The notes: a model not told the origin generated them from the letters alone. Shown: positions 43,886-54,919, numbered from the stretch's first letter. The stretch: 64,000 nucleotides of DNA from Orientallactaga sibirica (GCA_036365145.1 JAEOAD010001365.1:5611001-5675000); one strand, 5' to 3'. Program-made: numbers and translations.

Positions 43886-44092
43886 AAAAATATTATTTAT
43901 TTATTTGAGGCGGGGAGAGAGGCAGATAGAGAGAAAGCGAATGGATGTTCTAGGGCTTTCAGCCATTTGCGAACAAACTCCAGACACACGTGCCCCCTTG
44001 TGCATCTGGCTTAATAGGTCCTGGGGAATCGAACTAGAGTCCTTAGGCTTTGCAGGCAAATGCCTTAACTGCTAAGCCATTTCTCCAGCCCA
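43886..44092 (-). repeat. DIP SINE
   Basis: ATGAGCTCTTT (43875) and ATGACCTCTTT (44093) flank it. Confidence 0.93.
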
Positions 44093-44104
44093 ATGACCTC
44101 TTTT

Positions 44105-44298
44105 TAAAAATTATTTATCTATTTGCAAGCAGAGAGAGATAGAGAGAATGGGCGCTTCAAGGCCTCCTGTCACTGCAAATAAATTCCAGACATTTGTGCC
44201 ACTTTGTGGATCTGGCTTTATGTGGACACTGGGGACTGGAACCCAGCTCGTTAGACTTTGCAGGCAAGTGCCTTAAATGCTGAGCCTTCTCCAGCCCC
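44105..44298 (-). repeat. DIP SINE at the same target as its neighbour
   Basis: ATGACCTCTTTT (44093) and ATGCTCTCTTTT (44299) flank it; the left flank is shared with the previous copy. Confidence 0.93.
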
Positions 44299-44364
44299 AT
44301 GCTCTCTTTTAATCTCACAACACCTACTGCTTTCTCTAACTGAATTCAGCCACTACACACCTGA

Positions 44365-44619
44365 CCACCCATGTTTACTGCAGCACTGGTCACAGTCAAT
44401 ATAATCATATGCTGTCATCCTCAGCGCCCATCCACAGATGTGTGAATAAAGCAATGTGGACGTGTGCTCAGATATAAAGAAGAATACAATCGGGTCACTT
44501 GAAGGGAAATGGAGATCATCTTGTTATGTGAAATAAGCCAAACTCAGAAAGAACAATGCTGCATATTTTCTCTTACATGTGAAGTGTATGCATAATGTCA
44601 TATGTAGCACATATACATC

Positions 44620-44666
<47 letters not shown>

Positions 44667-44855
44667 CTATGATTAAAGGGAGATTATTTGGGAAGAGGAT
44701 GGGAATGGTGAGATGGTGAAGCAAAAGAAGAGAGTACAACTCGGGATCTAGGTCAGCAGAGTACATCATCTACATGTGTGAAAATGTCATAATGAGACCC
44801 ATTATTTTGTACAATAAATATATACAATATGTACAATAAACTAATAAGGTGTGAG
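44365..44855 (+). repeat. L1 3' end
   Basis: CAGATGTGTGAATAAAGCAA, AATGGAGATCATCTTGTTAT, GTGAAATAAGCCAAACTCAG, then GAAAATGTCATAATGAGACC and CATTATTTTGTACAATAAAT. This succession is the end of ORF2 and 3' UTR of rodent L1. A (GATA)n run at 44619-44666 interrupts it. Its last 104 bases form the left arm of the inverted repeat. Confidence 0.85.
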
Positions 44856-45104
44856 GCAACCAGGACAGAAGGTTCAGTGGCCACAGAAGAGGGGAAGATC
44901 CCTGTCGGAGACCTGGGACTGAACTATTACCCAGAGAGAAATGGGGAGCCACAGAGAGTCTGATATGGGTCAAAAATGAAAGGAAATGACCCAAGAGAAA
45001 CTCACACCTTATTAGTTTATTGTACATATTGTATATATTTATTGTACAAAATAATGGGTCTCATTATGACATTTTCACACATGTAGATGATGTACTCTGC
45101 TGAC
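44752..45104. repeat. Perfect 104-bp inverted repeat with 145-bp spacer
   Basis: The arm 44752-44855 and the arm 45001-45104 are exact reverse complements in all 104 bases by my base-by-base comparison. Similarity stops at both outer borders (CTAG and CTAT) and both inner borders. The left arm is the end of an L1 3' UTR in its natural setting. The spacer (44856-45000) is not recognised. Confidence 0.97.
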
Positions 45105-45712
45105 ATAGTCCACAGGGCTCCCAGCTGCTGCAGCCACCTGCTCCCTCCCTCCGCACTGCCACCACATTGTGAAATCACAATTTAGGTCATCCCGTTGGGC
45201 CTATCCCAAGGTCAGGCTCATCCTCCAAGAATGCGGTCCCCAAGGAAGCCCTTAGCGCTCAGATCTACGGCACGGTGCCAAGGTTGCTGGGCAAAAGTCC
45301 TGCAGGCAGGTGTCTCAGGCAAGAGAGGCCAACTGCCTGCACTGGAAGCTAGCTGGCTTCAAGCCCTCACCTAGTTATCCTGGGCATGGAGTTCCACACA
45401 CCCAAGACGCACAGAACAGCTGTGACCCCACTGGAAGTGCCTGAGCCAGACCCCCCCACACACACACCATAGGAAGAGGCGGCCTAGACTGGCTTCTAGT
45501 GCAGACCATGTGTGGCCCTGAGCAGTGAGAAACTGGGTTTTGAGCTTTATTTCATTTGACTTACTTTAACTTCAAATAAAACTGTGACTTGTTTCAATTC
45601 TTGAAATTATATATATATATATCCAACCTTTGACTAAATAAGACATGTTATTTTTAACAGTTCCCTAACCTCAGACATTTTGTTTCCTTCACATGAAGCC
45701 AACTAGGACAGT
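45105..45712. other. GC-richer stretch, possible MER5-like end
   Basis: No gene seen in 45.1-45.5 kb. The piece at about 45510-45600 (ATGTGTGGCCCTGAGCAGTG, then TTTATTTCATTTGACTTAC) loosely resembles a MER5-type hAT element, which I cannot confirm. Confidence 0.35.
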
Positions 45713-45729
45713 TATACTGTATTTGTTTT

Positions 45730-45913
45730 ATTCGTTTATTTGACGGAGATGAGAGAGGGAGAAAACGGGCTTACCAGGCATCTTGCTACTGCAAACTCTA
45801 GCTGCATAAGCCACTTTTGTGTCTGTGGCTTTACAAGGGTTCTGGGGAATTGAACCTAGGCCAGCAGGCTTTGCAACAAATACTTCTACCTGCTGAGCTA
45901 TCACCCCAGCCCC
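45730..45913 (-). repeat. DIP SINE
   Basis: TATACTGTATTTGTTTT (45713) and TATATCGTATTGTTTT (45914) are its diverged target duplication. The body has small deletions. Confidence 0.9.
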
Positions 45914-46006
45914 TATATCGTATTGTTTTGATAAACCCTTCAAAATCTGTTGTGTACTTTGTGTAAACACGTTGGCTCAAATTGACTGCTTTTTAATGTT
46001 ATTTTA

Positions 46007-46136
46007 TTTTAATTTTTTTTCAGAGGCTGACCTGGAATTCACTATGTAGTCTCGGGGTGGCCTTGAAATCCCAGTGATCCTCCTACCTCTGCCTCCCAAG
46101 TGCTGGGATTGAAGATGTGCGCCACCATGCCTAGTT
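46007..46136 (-). repeat. B1 SINE, 3'-shortened
   Basis: Reverse B1 whose 3' end begins at GAGGCTGACCTGG; the GGTAGGGTCTCAC part is absent although a T-tail is present. Confidence 0.88.
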
Positions 46137-46209
46137 GTATTACTGCTATGGGCAAGGTGGAAGCATACTGAGAATTTCTCTCAGCTCGGGGCCCAAACTA
46201 CAAATGAAT

Positions 46210-46312
46210 CCATTTTCCATATATATATAATATATATAATTATATAATAATGTAAATTAATTATATAATTATATAATAACATATATAATTTCCATAGATA
46301 TATGATGTTCTC
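46210..46312. repeat. AT-rich low-complexity palindromic stretch
   Basis: Interlaced TATATA/AATTATATAAT units form several short palindromes. Confidence 0.85.
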
Positions 46313-46386
46313 TTAAAGTAGGAAAATGTGTTCAGACTGAAAGACAAAGGCCTTATGGCCCAAGACTCAAGTGATACTGTGTAGGA

Positions 46387-46456
46387 AGAAGGCCCTGGTG
46401 TGCCCATACTCTCTCTCTCTCTCTCATAAATAAATAAAAAATTGTTTTAAAAAGAA
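46387..46456 (+). repeat. DIP SINE 3' fragment
   Basis: Only the last part (AGGCCCTGGTGTGCCCATAC, CT run, AATAAA tail) is present; the tRNA-like half is missing. Confidence 0.88.
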
Positions 46457-46462
46457 AGCTGA

Positions 46463-46682
46463 GGGCTGGAGAGATGACTTAGAAGTCAAAGTGCTGGTCT
46501 GCAAAGCCAAAGGACTCAGGTTCATTTCCCCAGGACCCACATAAGCCAGATGCACAAGGTGGCACATGCATCTGGAGTGCATTGGCAGTGGCTGGAGGCC
46601 TTGGTGTGCTCATTCTCTCTATTTCTCTCTCTCTATCACTCTCTCAAATAAATAAATAAATAAATAAACAAACTTTTTTTAA
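46463..46682 (+). repeat. DIP SINE
   Basis: Perfect target duplication AAAGAAAGCTGA (46451, 46683). It inserted at the end of the 46387 fragment. Confidence 0.94.
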
Positions 46683-46689
46683 AAAGAAA

Positions 46690-47025
46690 GCTGAATTTGT
46701 GATAACTCATTCTTACCTGAACTAATTCAGATCCACACCTGGCCTTGCAATCAGCCATCAGTCTCCTCCACAGGTTGCTCACTAGCCCTAAGCACCACAA
46801 TATGCCTCACCTCTCACCATCCATCACCTCTCACCATCACCGTACAGGTGAATTCAGCCCATGAGCCTGGGGGGACAAACCTTATGCAAACCATCATGTC
46901 CATTCTAGATGAATAAGATGATAATTGCTTTGAGATGTTGGGTTAAATAAAATGCATTATTAAAATTTATCTTATCCCTTTCTTTTTTAATGTGGCGACT
47001 AGAACACTTAAAAACATAAAAAGCT
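46690..47025. other. Unassigned stretch, perhaps an old LTR end
   Basis: CCACAGGTTGCTCACTAGCC and GACAAACCTTATGCAAACCA recall the right end of the minus-strand old LTRs. A short CACCTCTCACCATC duplication lies near 46810. Confidence 0.35.
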
Positions 47026-47168
47026 GCTGGGAGGTGTGGCTCAGTGGTAGAATATTTGCCTAGAATCTACCAGAGAGGGGCTGGGGGTGTGGTTCAATGG
47101 TAGAGTGCTTGTCTCCCATGAACTATTGCCTCAGTTCGTTTCCAGCATAAAAGAAAAGTAAAAAACAC
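47026..47168 (+). repeat. Dimeric ID SINE
   Basis: A shortened ID unit (GTGTGGCTCAGTGGTAGAAT to TAGAATCTACCAGAG) is joined to a second ID (AGGGGCTGGGGGTGTGG to CATAAAAGAAAAG). The junction is the same as in the dimer at 57236. Confidence 0.8.
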
Positions 47169-47291
47169 ATCCAATGTTCATATTTTATTTCCACTGGTCA
47201 GTGACAGCCTATGACCCAGGCAGAGGGCATTTCACGGTCACCCAGGATGAAGGTGTTTCAGGCCGTGGAACGGAACCAAAAGTAAACAAAG

Positions 47292-47635
47292 TGGTATTAG
47301 TTGCCTTCTCTTTGCTGAGAAAAAAAAAAAACAAACAAACATCCAACTGGAAGCAATTCATGAAAGGAGCTGGTTTATTTCTGCTTTACAGTTTCGAGGG
47401 AAATTTCTTCACAGCAGGGAAATCCTGGCAGGAGCAGACAGGCTGGATCACGTCTTCTCATATCAGCATGGAGGAAACAGCAAGACTGAGCTCACCGGCC
47501 TGGCAAGGCAGGGCTGGAGTCTAAAGTCCCAAAGCCCTTCATCACACCTCCTCCAGAAAAGCTCCACCCCCCCAGCCAGGGATTACATATGAGGCTTACT
47601 AACATACATGTGAGGCTATGGGAGACAAACTCAAA
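47292..47635 (-). mobile_element. Old LTR-like element
   Basis: Reversed 7885-type LTR with GCTGGTTTATTTCTGCTTTA, GCATGGAGGAAACAGCAAG and CACACCTCCTCCAGAAAAGC in order. Confidence 0.55.
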
Positions 47636-47989
47636 GAAACTCTAAGAACTTTCTCCTCTGGACAGGAATCCCTATGGTTTCCCTTCTCCCCCACCCCCAT
47701 CCCAATACAGGATCTGGAAGTTTCATGGCTTGTGTGGTGGGACTCAGTCTCCTCCAGCAGAGAGCCAGCCACCAGGACAGCAGGACATAACAAGAACTGA
47801 AATCCATGGACCCATGATTCCTGCCAGCCCTCATGGAGAGGGTGGTGGAGGGGAACTTCAATACTGACTGCTTATTAATGCTTTTCTGCTTCCGTCCCAA
47901 ACTATTCAAAGACTGGAGTAGATGGACTCCTAGGTTAAAACTTGACATGTCCTGTCTTTAACCCCCTTATACTGAGGCTATCATCATGA
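47636..47989. other. Non-repetitive stretch
   Basis: Nothing recognised. Confidence 0.35.
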
Positions 47990-48155
47990 AGACCATGTCA
48001 TAGCACAGAAATTCTGTTAACCTTTTTACCTGCCATGTCATATTCCATTGTGACAATGTCCTTGATTTTCTTCTGGTTCACTTATGCTCAGTTTTTCCCA
48101 ATGTCTTTTCATAGCATGCATAGTGCTGTGGTGGGCATCCTTTTCGTAAAATCTT

Positions 48156-48180
<25 letters not shown>

Positions 48181-48187
<7 letters not shown>

Positions 48188-48387
48188 GGAGAGAGAGAGA
48201 GAGAGAGAGAGAAAGAGGGAGAGAGAAAGAAAGAATATGGGCACACCAGGGCCTCCAGTCATTGCAAACAAACTCTAGACCCACTCACCACCTTGTGTGT
48301 CTGATTTACATGGGTCCTGGGAAATCAAATCTGGGTCCTTGGCTTTGCAGGCAAGTTCCTTATCTGCTAAGCCATCTCTCCAGCCTT
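48181..48387 (-). repeat. DIP SINE
   Basis: Minus copy with (GA)n tail complement adjoining the (CA)n-TATATA run. Confidence 0.92.
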
Positions 48388-48411
48388 TATTTAATTTTTT
48401 AATCTCATATT

Positions 48412-48649
48412 TTAAAAATATTTTATTTATATTCATGTACTTGAGAGAAACAGATAAAAGAAACAGAAAGAAAGAGAGAGAGAGAGAGAGAGGGAGAATG
48501 GGCACACCAGGACCTCTAGCCACTGCAAACAAACTTTAGACACATGCTCCACCTTGTGCATCTGGCTTTGCATGGGTACTGGGGAATTAAACCTGGGTCC
48601 TTTGGATTTGCAGGCAAGCGCCTTAACCACTAAGCCATCTCTCCAGCCC
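48412..48649 (-). repeat. DIP SINE
   Basis: Minus copy 25 bases after the previous one, same orientation, (GA)n of about 13 units. Confidence 0.93.
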
Positions 48650-48907
48650 TGTTATGCTTTTATTTTGACAAACACTGCTAAATTTCCCTCCAAAAATATT
48701 CTTAGTAATTTACTCCAATTTGAGAGTAAAATGCCAATGTCACTGCATCCTTTCCAGCATTTTCAGTCTTGGATGTTCCTGCTTGAATAGTTGGTAAGTG
48801 CCATTGGGAATCTAGTCCCCAGACGGCTCACAATGGGTTACTAATGTGCGTTAGCCAGTAAGGCATATCATGTGAATGGTCTCTTCCAGTCTTTGCTAAT
48901 CATTCTT

Positions 48908-49058
48908 TTTGTTTGTTTTCTTTTTAGGGTAGGAACTCACTCTAGCCCAGGTTGACCAGGCACTGAACTCTGTAGTCGCAGGCTGGCCTTGAACTCATGG
49001 TGATCTTCTTACCTCTGCCTCCCAAGTGCTGGGATTAAGTGCATCAGCACACCCAGCC
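48908..49058 (-). repeat. B1 SINE
   Basis: Reverse B1; ATCATTCTT and ATCATTGTT flank it. Confidence 0.9.
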
Positions 49059-49094
49059 TATCATTGTTCCTTAAGTATGATTGTATTGTTTTGT

Positions 49095-49463
49095 CATAGA
49101 AGCTCGTTATGTCTTTTGGACTTGGATATGATCCCAGTGTGAATGTGAAAATGACCCTTACAGGCTCCTGGGTTTTAACACTTTGTCACCAGCAGGTGAC
49201 ATTGCTTTGGAAGGCTGCAAATCTTTTAGACATGGGACCTGGCTGGCAGATTCATCAGGTGCATACCCACTTGTGGTCCTGGCAGATGCTCTATGCTTCT
49301 GGGCCACCTAAGATGTGAGGAGATCCACCTGCATACTTCCACCATTGAAACTCCACCACACTCCCTGCCATGTTGGGCTGTAGCCACTCAAACCATGACC
49401 CAAACATCCCTGAAGTTGTTTCTATCAGGTATTCGGTCACAGTAAAACAAAATTAACTAACAC
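49095..49463 (+). mobile_element. MaLR-like LTR
   Basis: GGGACCTGGCTGGCAGATTC and the end GTTGTTTCTATCAGGTATTC, GGTCACAGTAAAAC, CTAACACA are typical of MT/ORR1-type LTR 3' ends. The 5' end is unclear. Confidence 0.6.
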
Positions 49464-49464
49464 A

Positions 49465-49772
49465 GGGCTGGAGAGGTGGCTCAGCAGTTAAGGCACTTGC
49501 CTGCAAAGCCTAACAATTTTCAGTTCCATTCCCCAGTACCCACATAGACCAGATGCACAAAGTGGCACATACATCCGCAGTTCATTTGTAGCAGCTGGAG
49601 GCCCTGGTGTGCCCATTCTCTCTCTGTGTGTGCTTTCTCTTCTCTCAGGCTGGTCTTGAACCCATGGCAATTCTCCTCCCTCTGCCTTCCGAGTGTTGGG
49701 ATTAAAAGCCTGTGCCACCACACCCGGATATCTCTCTTCTCTCTTTTTCTGCTTGCAAATATTTTTTTTGAA
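49465..49772 (+). repeat. DIP SINE split by a B1 fragment
   Basis: Plus DIP whose CT tract is broken at 49648-49729 by a reversed B1 piece. The tail resumes with TCTCTCTTCTCTCTTTTTC. Confidence 0.9.
49648..49729 (-). repeat. B1 5' half only, inside a DIP CT tract
   Basis: Contains only the first 80 or so bases of B1, with neither its 3' half nor an A-tail. TCTCTTCTCT lies on both sides. Confidence 0.85.
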
Positions 49773-49786
49773 AAGTTCATAGTTAG

Positions 49787-50010
49787 AGATGGAGAGATGG
49801 AGAGATGGTTTAGTGGTTAAGGTGCTTGCCTGTAAAGCCAAGGTTTGATTCCCTGGGACCCAGGTAAGCCAAATGCACAAGGTGGTGCATGTGTCTGGAG
49901 TTTGTTTGCAATGGCTGGAGGCCCTGGCACATCCATTATCTCTTTATCTCTCTTTCTCTGCTTCTTTCTCTCCCTCTCAAATAAATAACTAAATAATAAT
50001 GTTTTTAAAG
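49787..50010 (+). repeat. DIP SINE
   Basis: TCATAGTTA at 49778-49786 and 50011-50019. The start has a duplicated GGAGAGATGG. Confidence 0.94.
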
Positions 50011-50312
50011 TCATAGTTACTTAAAGAAAAAAGTGGCTAATAACAGATGCTAAGCTTTTAGGAATATAAATATGATATTTTACCCCAATTTACCAACTTT
50101 CCTATCCCTTTTCTTTTTTAGCTTTTCAATTTTAAAATAACACAGTTTCAGAGAATGCATACTTCAAACCAGAACCCAGAGCATTGAACACCCCCAGGGA
50201 GTCCCCTTTAAAACTTGGTCAATTGTCACCCAAAAACAATGATTTCAAAAAAAGCACAACTATCAAAACATGAGTTTAGCCTTTTAAAAATTTGCCCATG
50301 AATCTTACCCTG

Positions 50313-50436
50313 CAGGGCATGGTGGCACACACCTGTAATCCCAGCACTCAAGAGACTGAGGTAAGAGGATCCCAAGTTCAAGGCCTGCCTAAGCTACATA
50401 AGGAGATCATCTTAAATCACAACACAACAAACAGAA
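50313..50436 (+). repeat. Old B1 SINE
   Basis: GCAGGGCATGGTGGCACACA to a CACAACACAACAAACAG tail. Confidence 0.82.
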
Positions 50437-51065
50437 AAGTGTTCTGGGGCTGGCCCTGAACTATGAGAATCTTACACTGGATCCGAAGAAGATAGAACCC
50501 CACCTGGAGCTACTGAGAGAGAATCCTTCCTCCTCCCCCTTCCTTAAGTTTTCCTTCAGTGCCCCTGTTGACACAGCCTGGTGAAGGAAGGGCTTTCTGG
50601 AAAGGCAGAAACTGGTGTCCTGCACCAGAATTGCAAAGCAGGTGCCAACAGGGTGAATTTGAAAAGTGATAAATTAACAACTGACAAACTTGTTTGCCAT
50701 TTTGTATTGATTTACACTTATTTATTCTGGGAACAAGTTGCTTATTGGTTATTTGTGTTGCAGAGGTACTTTGTCTGTCTATATATAATACGTCAAAGCT
50801 TTCCACTTGAATGCAGGTCAATGCATTGATCTTCCTTGATGGTAGAACTTTTCAAATCGTATCCAAGAAATCTTAATTATTGTATGCATTTCAATTTAGA
50901 TTAGAATCTACTGGGGATAGATGTCTTGTGTTCTAGGAGGATGGTGTGAGGTAGGGATCAAATTACCTCTTCTCTATATTGCTGTCCAAATGACCCAGCA
51001 GAATTTATTAAATGAACATGATTTCTGTCTGCAATGTGTCCTTAGTTATGGATCCATAGCGCGTC

Positions 51066-51098
<33 letters not shown>

Positions 51099-51378
51099 CA
51101 CTCTTTCCTGCTACTAACTGGTGCATCCTTAAGCCACTGCTACAGTCTTCACAAGTTCTAGCTTTGCAATGATTCTGAATGACGGATTAAATTTTCTCAC
51201 CTCACTTCTAAGGACTGTCTTCTTTATTGTTAGGCCTTCATTATTTCATTAAAGCTTTATCAGTTGTCAGTTCCCTCCAAACTAAATCCTGCTGTTTTGA
51301 GTTGAATTGCACTGAATATATACATTATTCAGGGAGCACTGGTATAGCTAAACTTCAACGCAAGAATATGACACATGA
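50437..51378. other. Non-repetitive stretch with a CT run
   Basis: No gene seen. A (CT)n run lies at 51066-51098. Open frames on both strands near 50.6 kb overlap and look accidental. Confidence 0.4.
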
Positions 51379-51522
51379 CTGGGCGTGGTGGTGTGCGCCT
51401 TGAATCCCAGCACCTGGGAAGCAGAGGTAGGAGGATCTCTGTGGATTTCAGGCCAGCCTGGAACTACAGAGTGAGTTCTAGGTCAGCCTGGGCTAGAGTG
51501 AGACCCTTCCTAGGAAAAAAAT
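51379..51522 (+). repeat. B1 SINE
   Basis: Plus B1; TATGACACAT and TATGATACAT flank it. Confidence 0.9.
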
Positions 51523-51539
51523 ATATATATGATACATAA

Positions 51540-52330
51540 ATACATTTCTTTATATTTTGATGATTTATATTACAATTACATTTTAGGATTTAATAATTTT
51601 TTCAAATAATATAATTAATGTTTATCAATAATATTTTAGATATTCTTGCATAGAATATATATCTTATATATCTTTCAGCACATTTAATTTTAGGATATGA
51701 ATATATAACAATAGTGTAACTTTTTCTTTCCTTTTTTCCATGGCCCTGGGCATTGAACCATGGGCCTTGGGAATTGTAGTCAGACTCTCTACCACTGAGC
51801 TGCATTCACAGCCAAAATGTTTAGATGTCTAACCCATTTTCATTTAGCTATGTGAATGTTGTGAAATAAGGCCCTTATATTTTTACAGTTCTATAAAATT
51901 TCAAGTACTCATGGATTTGTTTTCAAATTCTATTCCATTGGTGAATTTAGTATTTTCCCTATAACAACAAAATACAACCAATACATTTAAATACACTTTA
52001 ATTTTAATTTATATTTTAATAGTAAATCCCGATAATTCAAGCCTATTCTTATGTTTTTTCAAAACTCTCCTAGAACATTTAATTTCCATATGCGCCTTAC
52101 AATAGCTTTACCAGATTCAATACATTAAGCTGTTGGTTTCAAATGTATTGAATTATTAATTAAATGGGAAAAATTTATATTTTTGGAGTATTGAGCCTTT
52201 CTCCATAGGAGCACAGTGTGTGTGTCATTCGCCACATCTTTTATTAAGACTTTCATATGTCATGAAACGTTCATAGTTTTTTTAAGTTTTCCTTCTATAA
52301 TGTTAAGTTTTAAGCAAGTACTACACTTCT
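51540..52330 (-). repeat. Ancient L1 fragment (ORF2 3' part)
   Basis: In reverse, the text TTCTATTCCATTGG (51929), CTTACAATAGCTTTACCAG (52097) and the TTGAGCCTTTCTCCATAGGAG region (52191) is the old-L1 segment near the end of ORF2. Very AT-rich and full of stops. Confidence 0.68.
51735..51813 (-). repeat. ID SINE in the ancient L1
   Basis: Reverse ID: CATTGAACCATGGGCCTTGG and CTCTACCACTGAGCTGCATT, with T-rich tail on the left. Confidence 0.8.
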
Positions 52331-52456
52331 GTTAAAAGAAAGTATACCCAGAGAAGCTCCTTGCCATCCCTGCCCCTTCATACCCAGGAAGTTATTATTT
52401 TATTAGTATTTTGTTTACCCACACAGTGTTTCTTTAGGCAAAGCAATAGCAGGTAC

Positions 52457-52552
52457 AAGCCTGGGGATATCGCTCAGTGATCGAGTGTTTGTCCGGCTTG
52501 TGTGAGGCCCTGGGTTCCACCCACAGCACTATAATAAAAAAAATTTTTTTAA
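52457..52552 (+). repeat. ID SINE
   Basis: CTGGGGATATCGCTCAGTGA, GTGTGAGGCCCTGGGTTCCA and an AATAAAAAAAATTT tail. One of the best-preserved monomer ID copies here. Confidence 0.88.
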
Positions 52553-53267
52553 GTCTAGATTAATCTTCTTGACCCCTTTGCCTCTTTATAAAAATAATAA
52601 AGAAACAGTGTCCTGTGCACACACTGTTTACATCTTGTTTTTGTCATTATGACGTCAGAGGCACCTTTTCCTTTCCCAGGTGCACACAACTCCTTTCACA
52701 TCAATATGATGTTATACACTGCATGTTAGCAACGGGTCTGGAATTATTTTAAGATTTTCCTATTACAAATTTTTCTACTACCAAAAATGTCTTGTATGTC
52801 ATGTTGTATGTTTTGTGTATATGCAGGTATTTCTGTAGAATTTCCTACAAATGAGATGCTAGGCGATGAGGAAATCTTGATTTTTATTTATACGCGTAAG
52901 CATCATCTGGCTGCCCACAGTAACGTGGAGTTCGATTTTCCATCCCTCTTCCAGAGCTGCTCTGGCTTTTATGTCACCCCCCCCCCAACCTCAATCCCAC
53001 CCTCTGAGGGGAACTTTTGAACCTTTGGACTCTGGAAGGAAAGCTGGTGACGGTGATGATGAGTGCTGATGCTGTCAGGGGGAAATTCACATCTTTCCAG
53101 AACATTCTTCCTCACGCGGGAAGTTAAACCCTTGGCTTTCACACCTCAGATCAAGTAATTGTAGTTCTGTGTGCCCAGGGCCCAGATTTCCATACCCGAA
53201 AGGAACCCAGGATTGCCTATGGCGACATTCACCAAAGACTGGAGGCCCTGCAATCAGTCTCTGCTGA
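52553..53267. other. Unassigned stretch
   Basis: The segment near 52.77 kb (TTCTACTACCAAAAATGTC) recalls the end of old DNA transposons or L1, but I cannot assign it. A C-run is at 52977-52985. No gene seen. Confidence 0.35.
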
Positions 53268-53352
53268 GGAGACAGCCACAGTCTCACTCTAGTCCAGGCT
53301 GGCTTTGAACTGTCAATCCTCATGGCCCTACCTCCCCAGTGCTATGTGTGCC
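53268..53352 (-). repeat. B1 SINE fragment
   Basis: CACAGTCTCACTCTAGTCCA, GGCTGGCTTTGAACTGTC and CCCAGTGCTATGTGTG; shortened and diverged. Confidence 0.75.
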
Positions 53353-54839
53353 AGCAGTTCCTGCTCTGCTCAAGAGCTAGGCAACATCGAAGCGAGCTCT
53401 CGTTCTCTTTCCTTCTCCTTTCCTCCCTCCCTCCCTTCCTCTCTCTCATAAATAGCAACAGAGACAAGTAAGGAAAAGGTAAGGATTTAGAACACTTGCC
53501 TGTGTCTTTCGCCAGCAGAGGTTACTGGCAGCAACTACCTGTTAATTTCTGTCTCTTGTACCCAATGTCCCTGTCCTTCCACAGACTTCCATTTTCCCTG
53601 TGATCCTTCCGGGTTTGAGGTCAGAGCTGACAGTGATGGGCATTTCCTGGTAGATAGGAAAGGGCACATGCCAGTCTCCTAGGTCCCCTATGGTTGATGA
53701 CACACTGGGCAAGCTGTGGTGAATGTTTATCAAATCAAAGTGTGGAGAGGTGGGCGAGAGATCCCACGCAATTTGGGTTTTCCTCTGCCTGAACAGACAG
53801 TCAACTAGATAATTAACCAATTCAAGAAGTAGGGAATTGACAGTACTTTTGAAAAATATATAAACTGACAGAAGCCAGCCTCTGATGAATGCAACGGGAA
53901 CAAGCTTTGTTGAACACTTCCCAAGGAACTAAGGGAGAATGCTGTAAAATCAGTCTGGAAAGTTCAGTGCTGTCCTCCCAGTAGCTTAGCCAAGACCCAG
54001 CCCTGCACAGTGTTGCAAGACACCCACCCAGACAGAGCTGTCACCCAAGACGGTGTGCCGTCCCCTATGGAGAGCAGGTGTATGCCAACCGCAATGATGG
54101 TGGAGAGATATGGCTGTAGGAAATTACCCAAGGCATTTCCCTAGAAAATACTGAGCGCTAGGTGTGCCCACCAGACAGTGACTTTGACGAGGTTATTAGC
54201 ATGGATGTGGTAATGCTAGGGCAACCACTAGAGATTGCTCAACCCAGGGCACCAAGGAGAGGTCAGCCTGTGTAAACCAGCCTTCCCTTTTCCCCAAGTC
54301 CTTTTCTGAGCCACATTTCCTGAGTGCCCCTGGAAAGAGCAGTGGCCAGTGGGTGACATTCTGAAACACCTGTCTTCTGCCCAGGCGCCCCCAGAAGCAG
54401 ACCAAGGGCTCCAGGCTTCAGCTGCCAACTCGGACACTGCCTTGGAGGCACCTGGCAGGAAGGAGGAGCAAAACAAGCATCAAGATACAGGGTCGGCATG
54501 GCTGTGAGCCTGAGCACATAGAGACACCACTGGGTCTCAGATTCTCCAAGGAAACCCTCACGTTTGCATTCTGGCTAGGGTGGCCCTGGACTTTCGGGTT
54601 CACAACCATGCACGCTGCAGCCTCAAGCCAGGCATTGTGTTAGCACCAACACCTTGAGGAAGTCACTTGGCCCCTCTGAGCCCCAGCTGCCCTCTCTAAA
54701 ACCACTGATACATTACCTGCCTCAACTAGTTTTTAAGGGACTTCACTGAGACAACCTATCTCGAAGTCCCTGGCGGGGTCTGCCACGCAGAAACTACTTG
54801 ACCTTTATTGCCCTCAGCTCCATCAGGGTTATCTGTCAG
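53353..54839. other. Longest repeat-poor block of the right half
   Basis: No repeat apart from a pyrimidine run near 53400-53450. Three overlapping minus-strand frames of 69-84 codons at 54.2-54.6 kb occupy different frames and share no protein signature, so I do not call a gene. Confidence 0.4.
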
Positions 54840-54919
54840 TCTTTCATTGTTCTGACAGAATATCTCCCATGGTCAACTTAAAAGGAGCAAAGGTTTAGCA
54901 AGACTCATGAGTTAAGAGG

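Larger units (their letters stand above)
47990..48900 (-). repeat. Ancient L1 fragment split by SINEs
   Basis: In the reverse sense, 47990-48158 and 48653-48800 are contiguous L1 3' sequence: CATAGTGCTGTGGTGGGCAT, then GACAAACACTGCTAAATTTC and CTGCATCCTTTCCAGCATTT. A (CA)n run at 48158-48182 and two DIP copies separate the parts. Confidence 0.72.

Noticed and set aside
45105..45600. GC-richer block as a possible exon or 3' UTR with AATAAA
   Set aside because: No open frame of note, and the AATAAA lies in sequence that loosely resembles an old DNA transposon.
47978..48160. Possible unique sequence near 48.1 kb
   Set aside because: Recognised as ancient L1 once joined with the sequence beyond the two DIP copies.
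52457..52552. tRNA-like A and B boxes in ID and DIP copies as possible tRNA genes
   Set aside because: They are SINE heads with bodies and A-rich tails; no intact cloverleaf or anticodon arm can be drawn with confidence.
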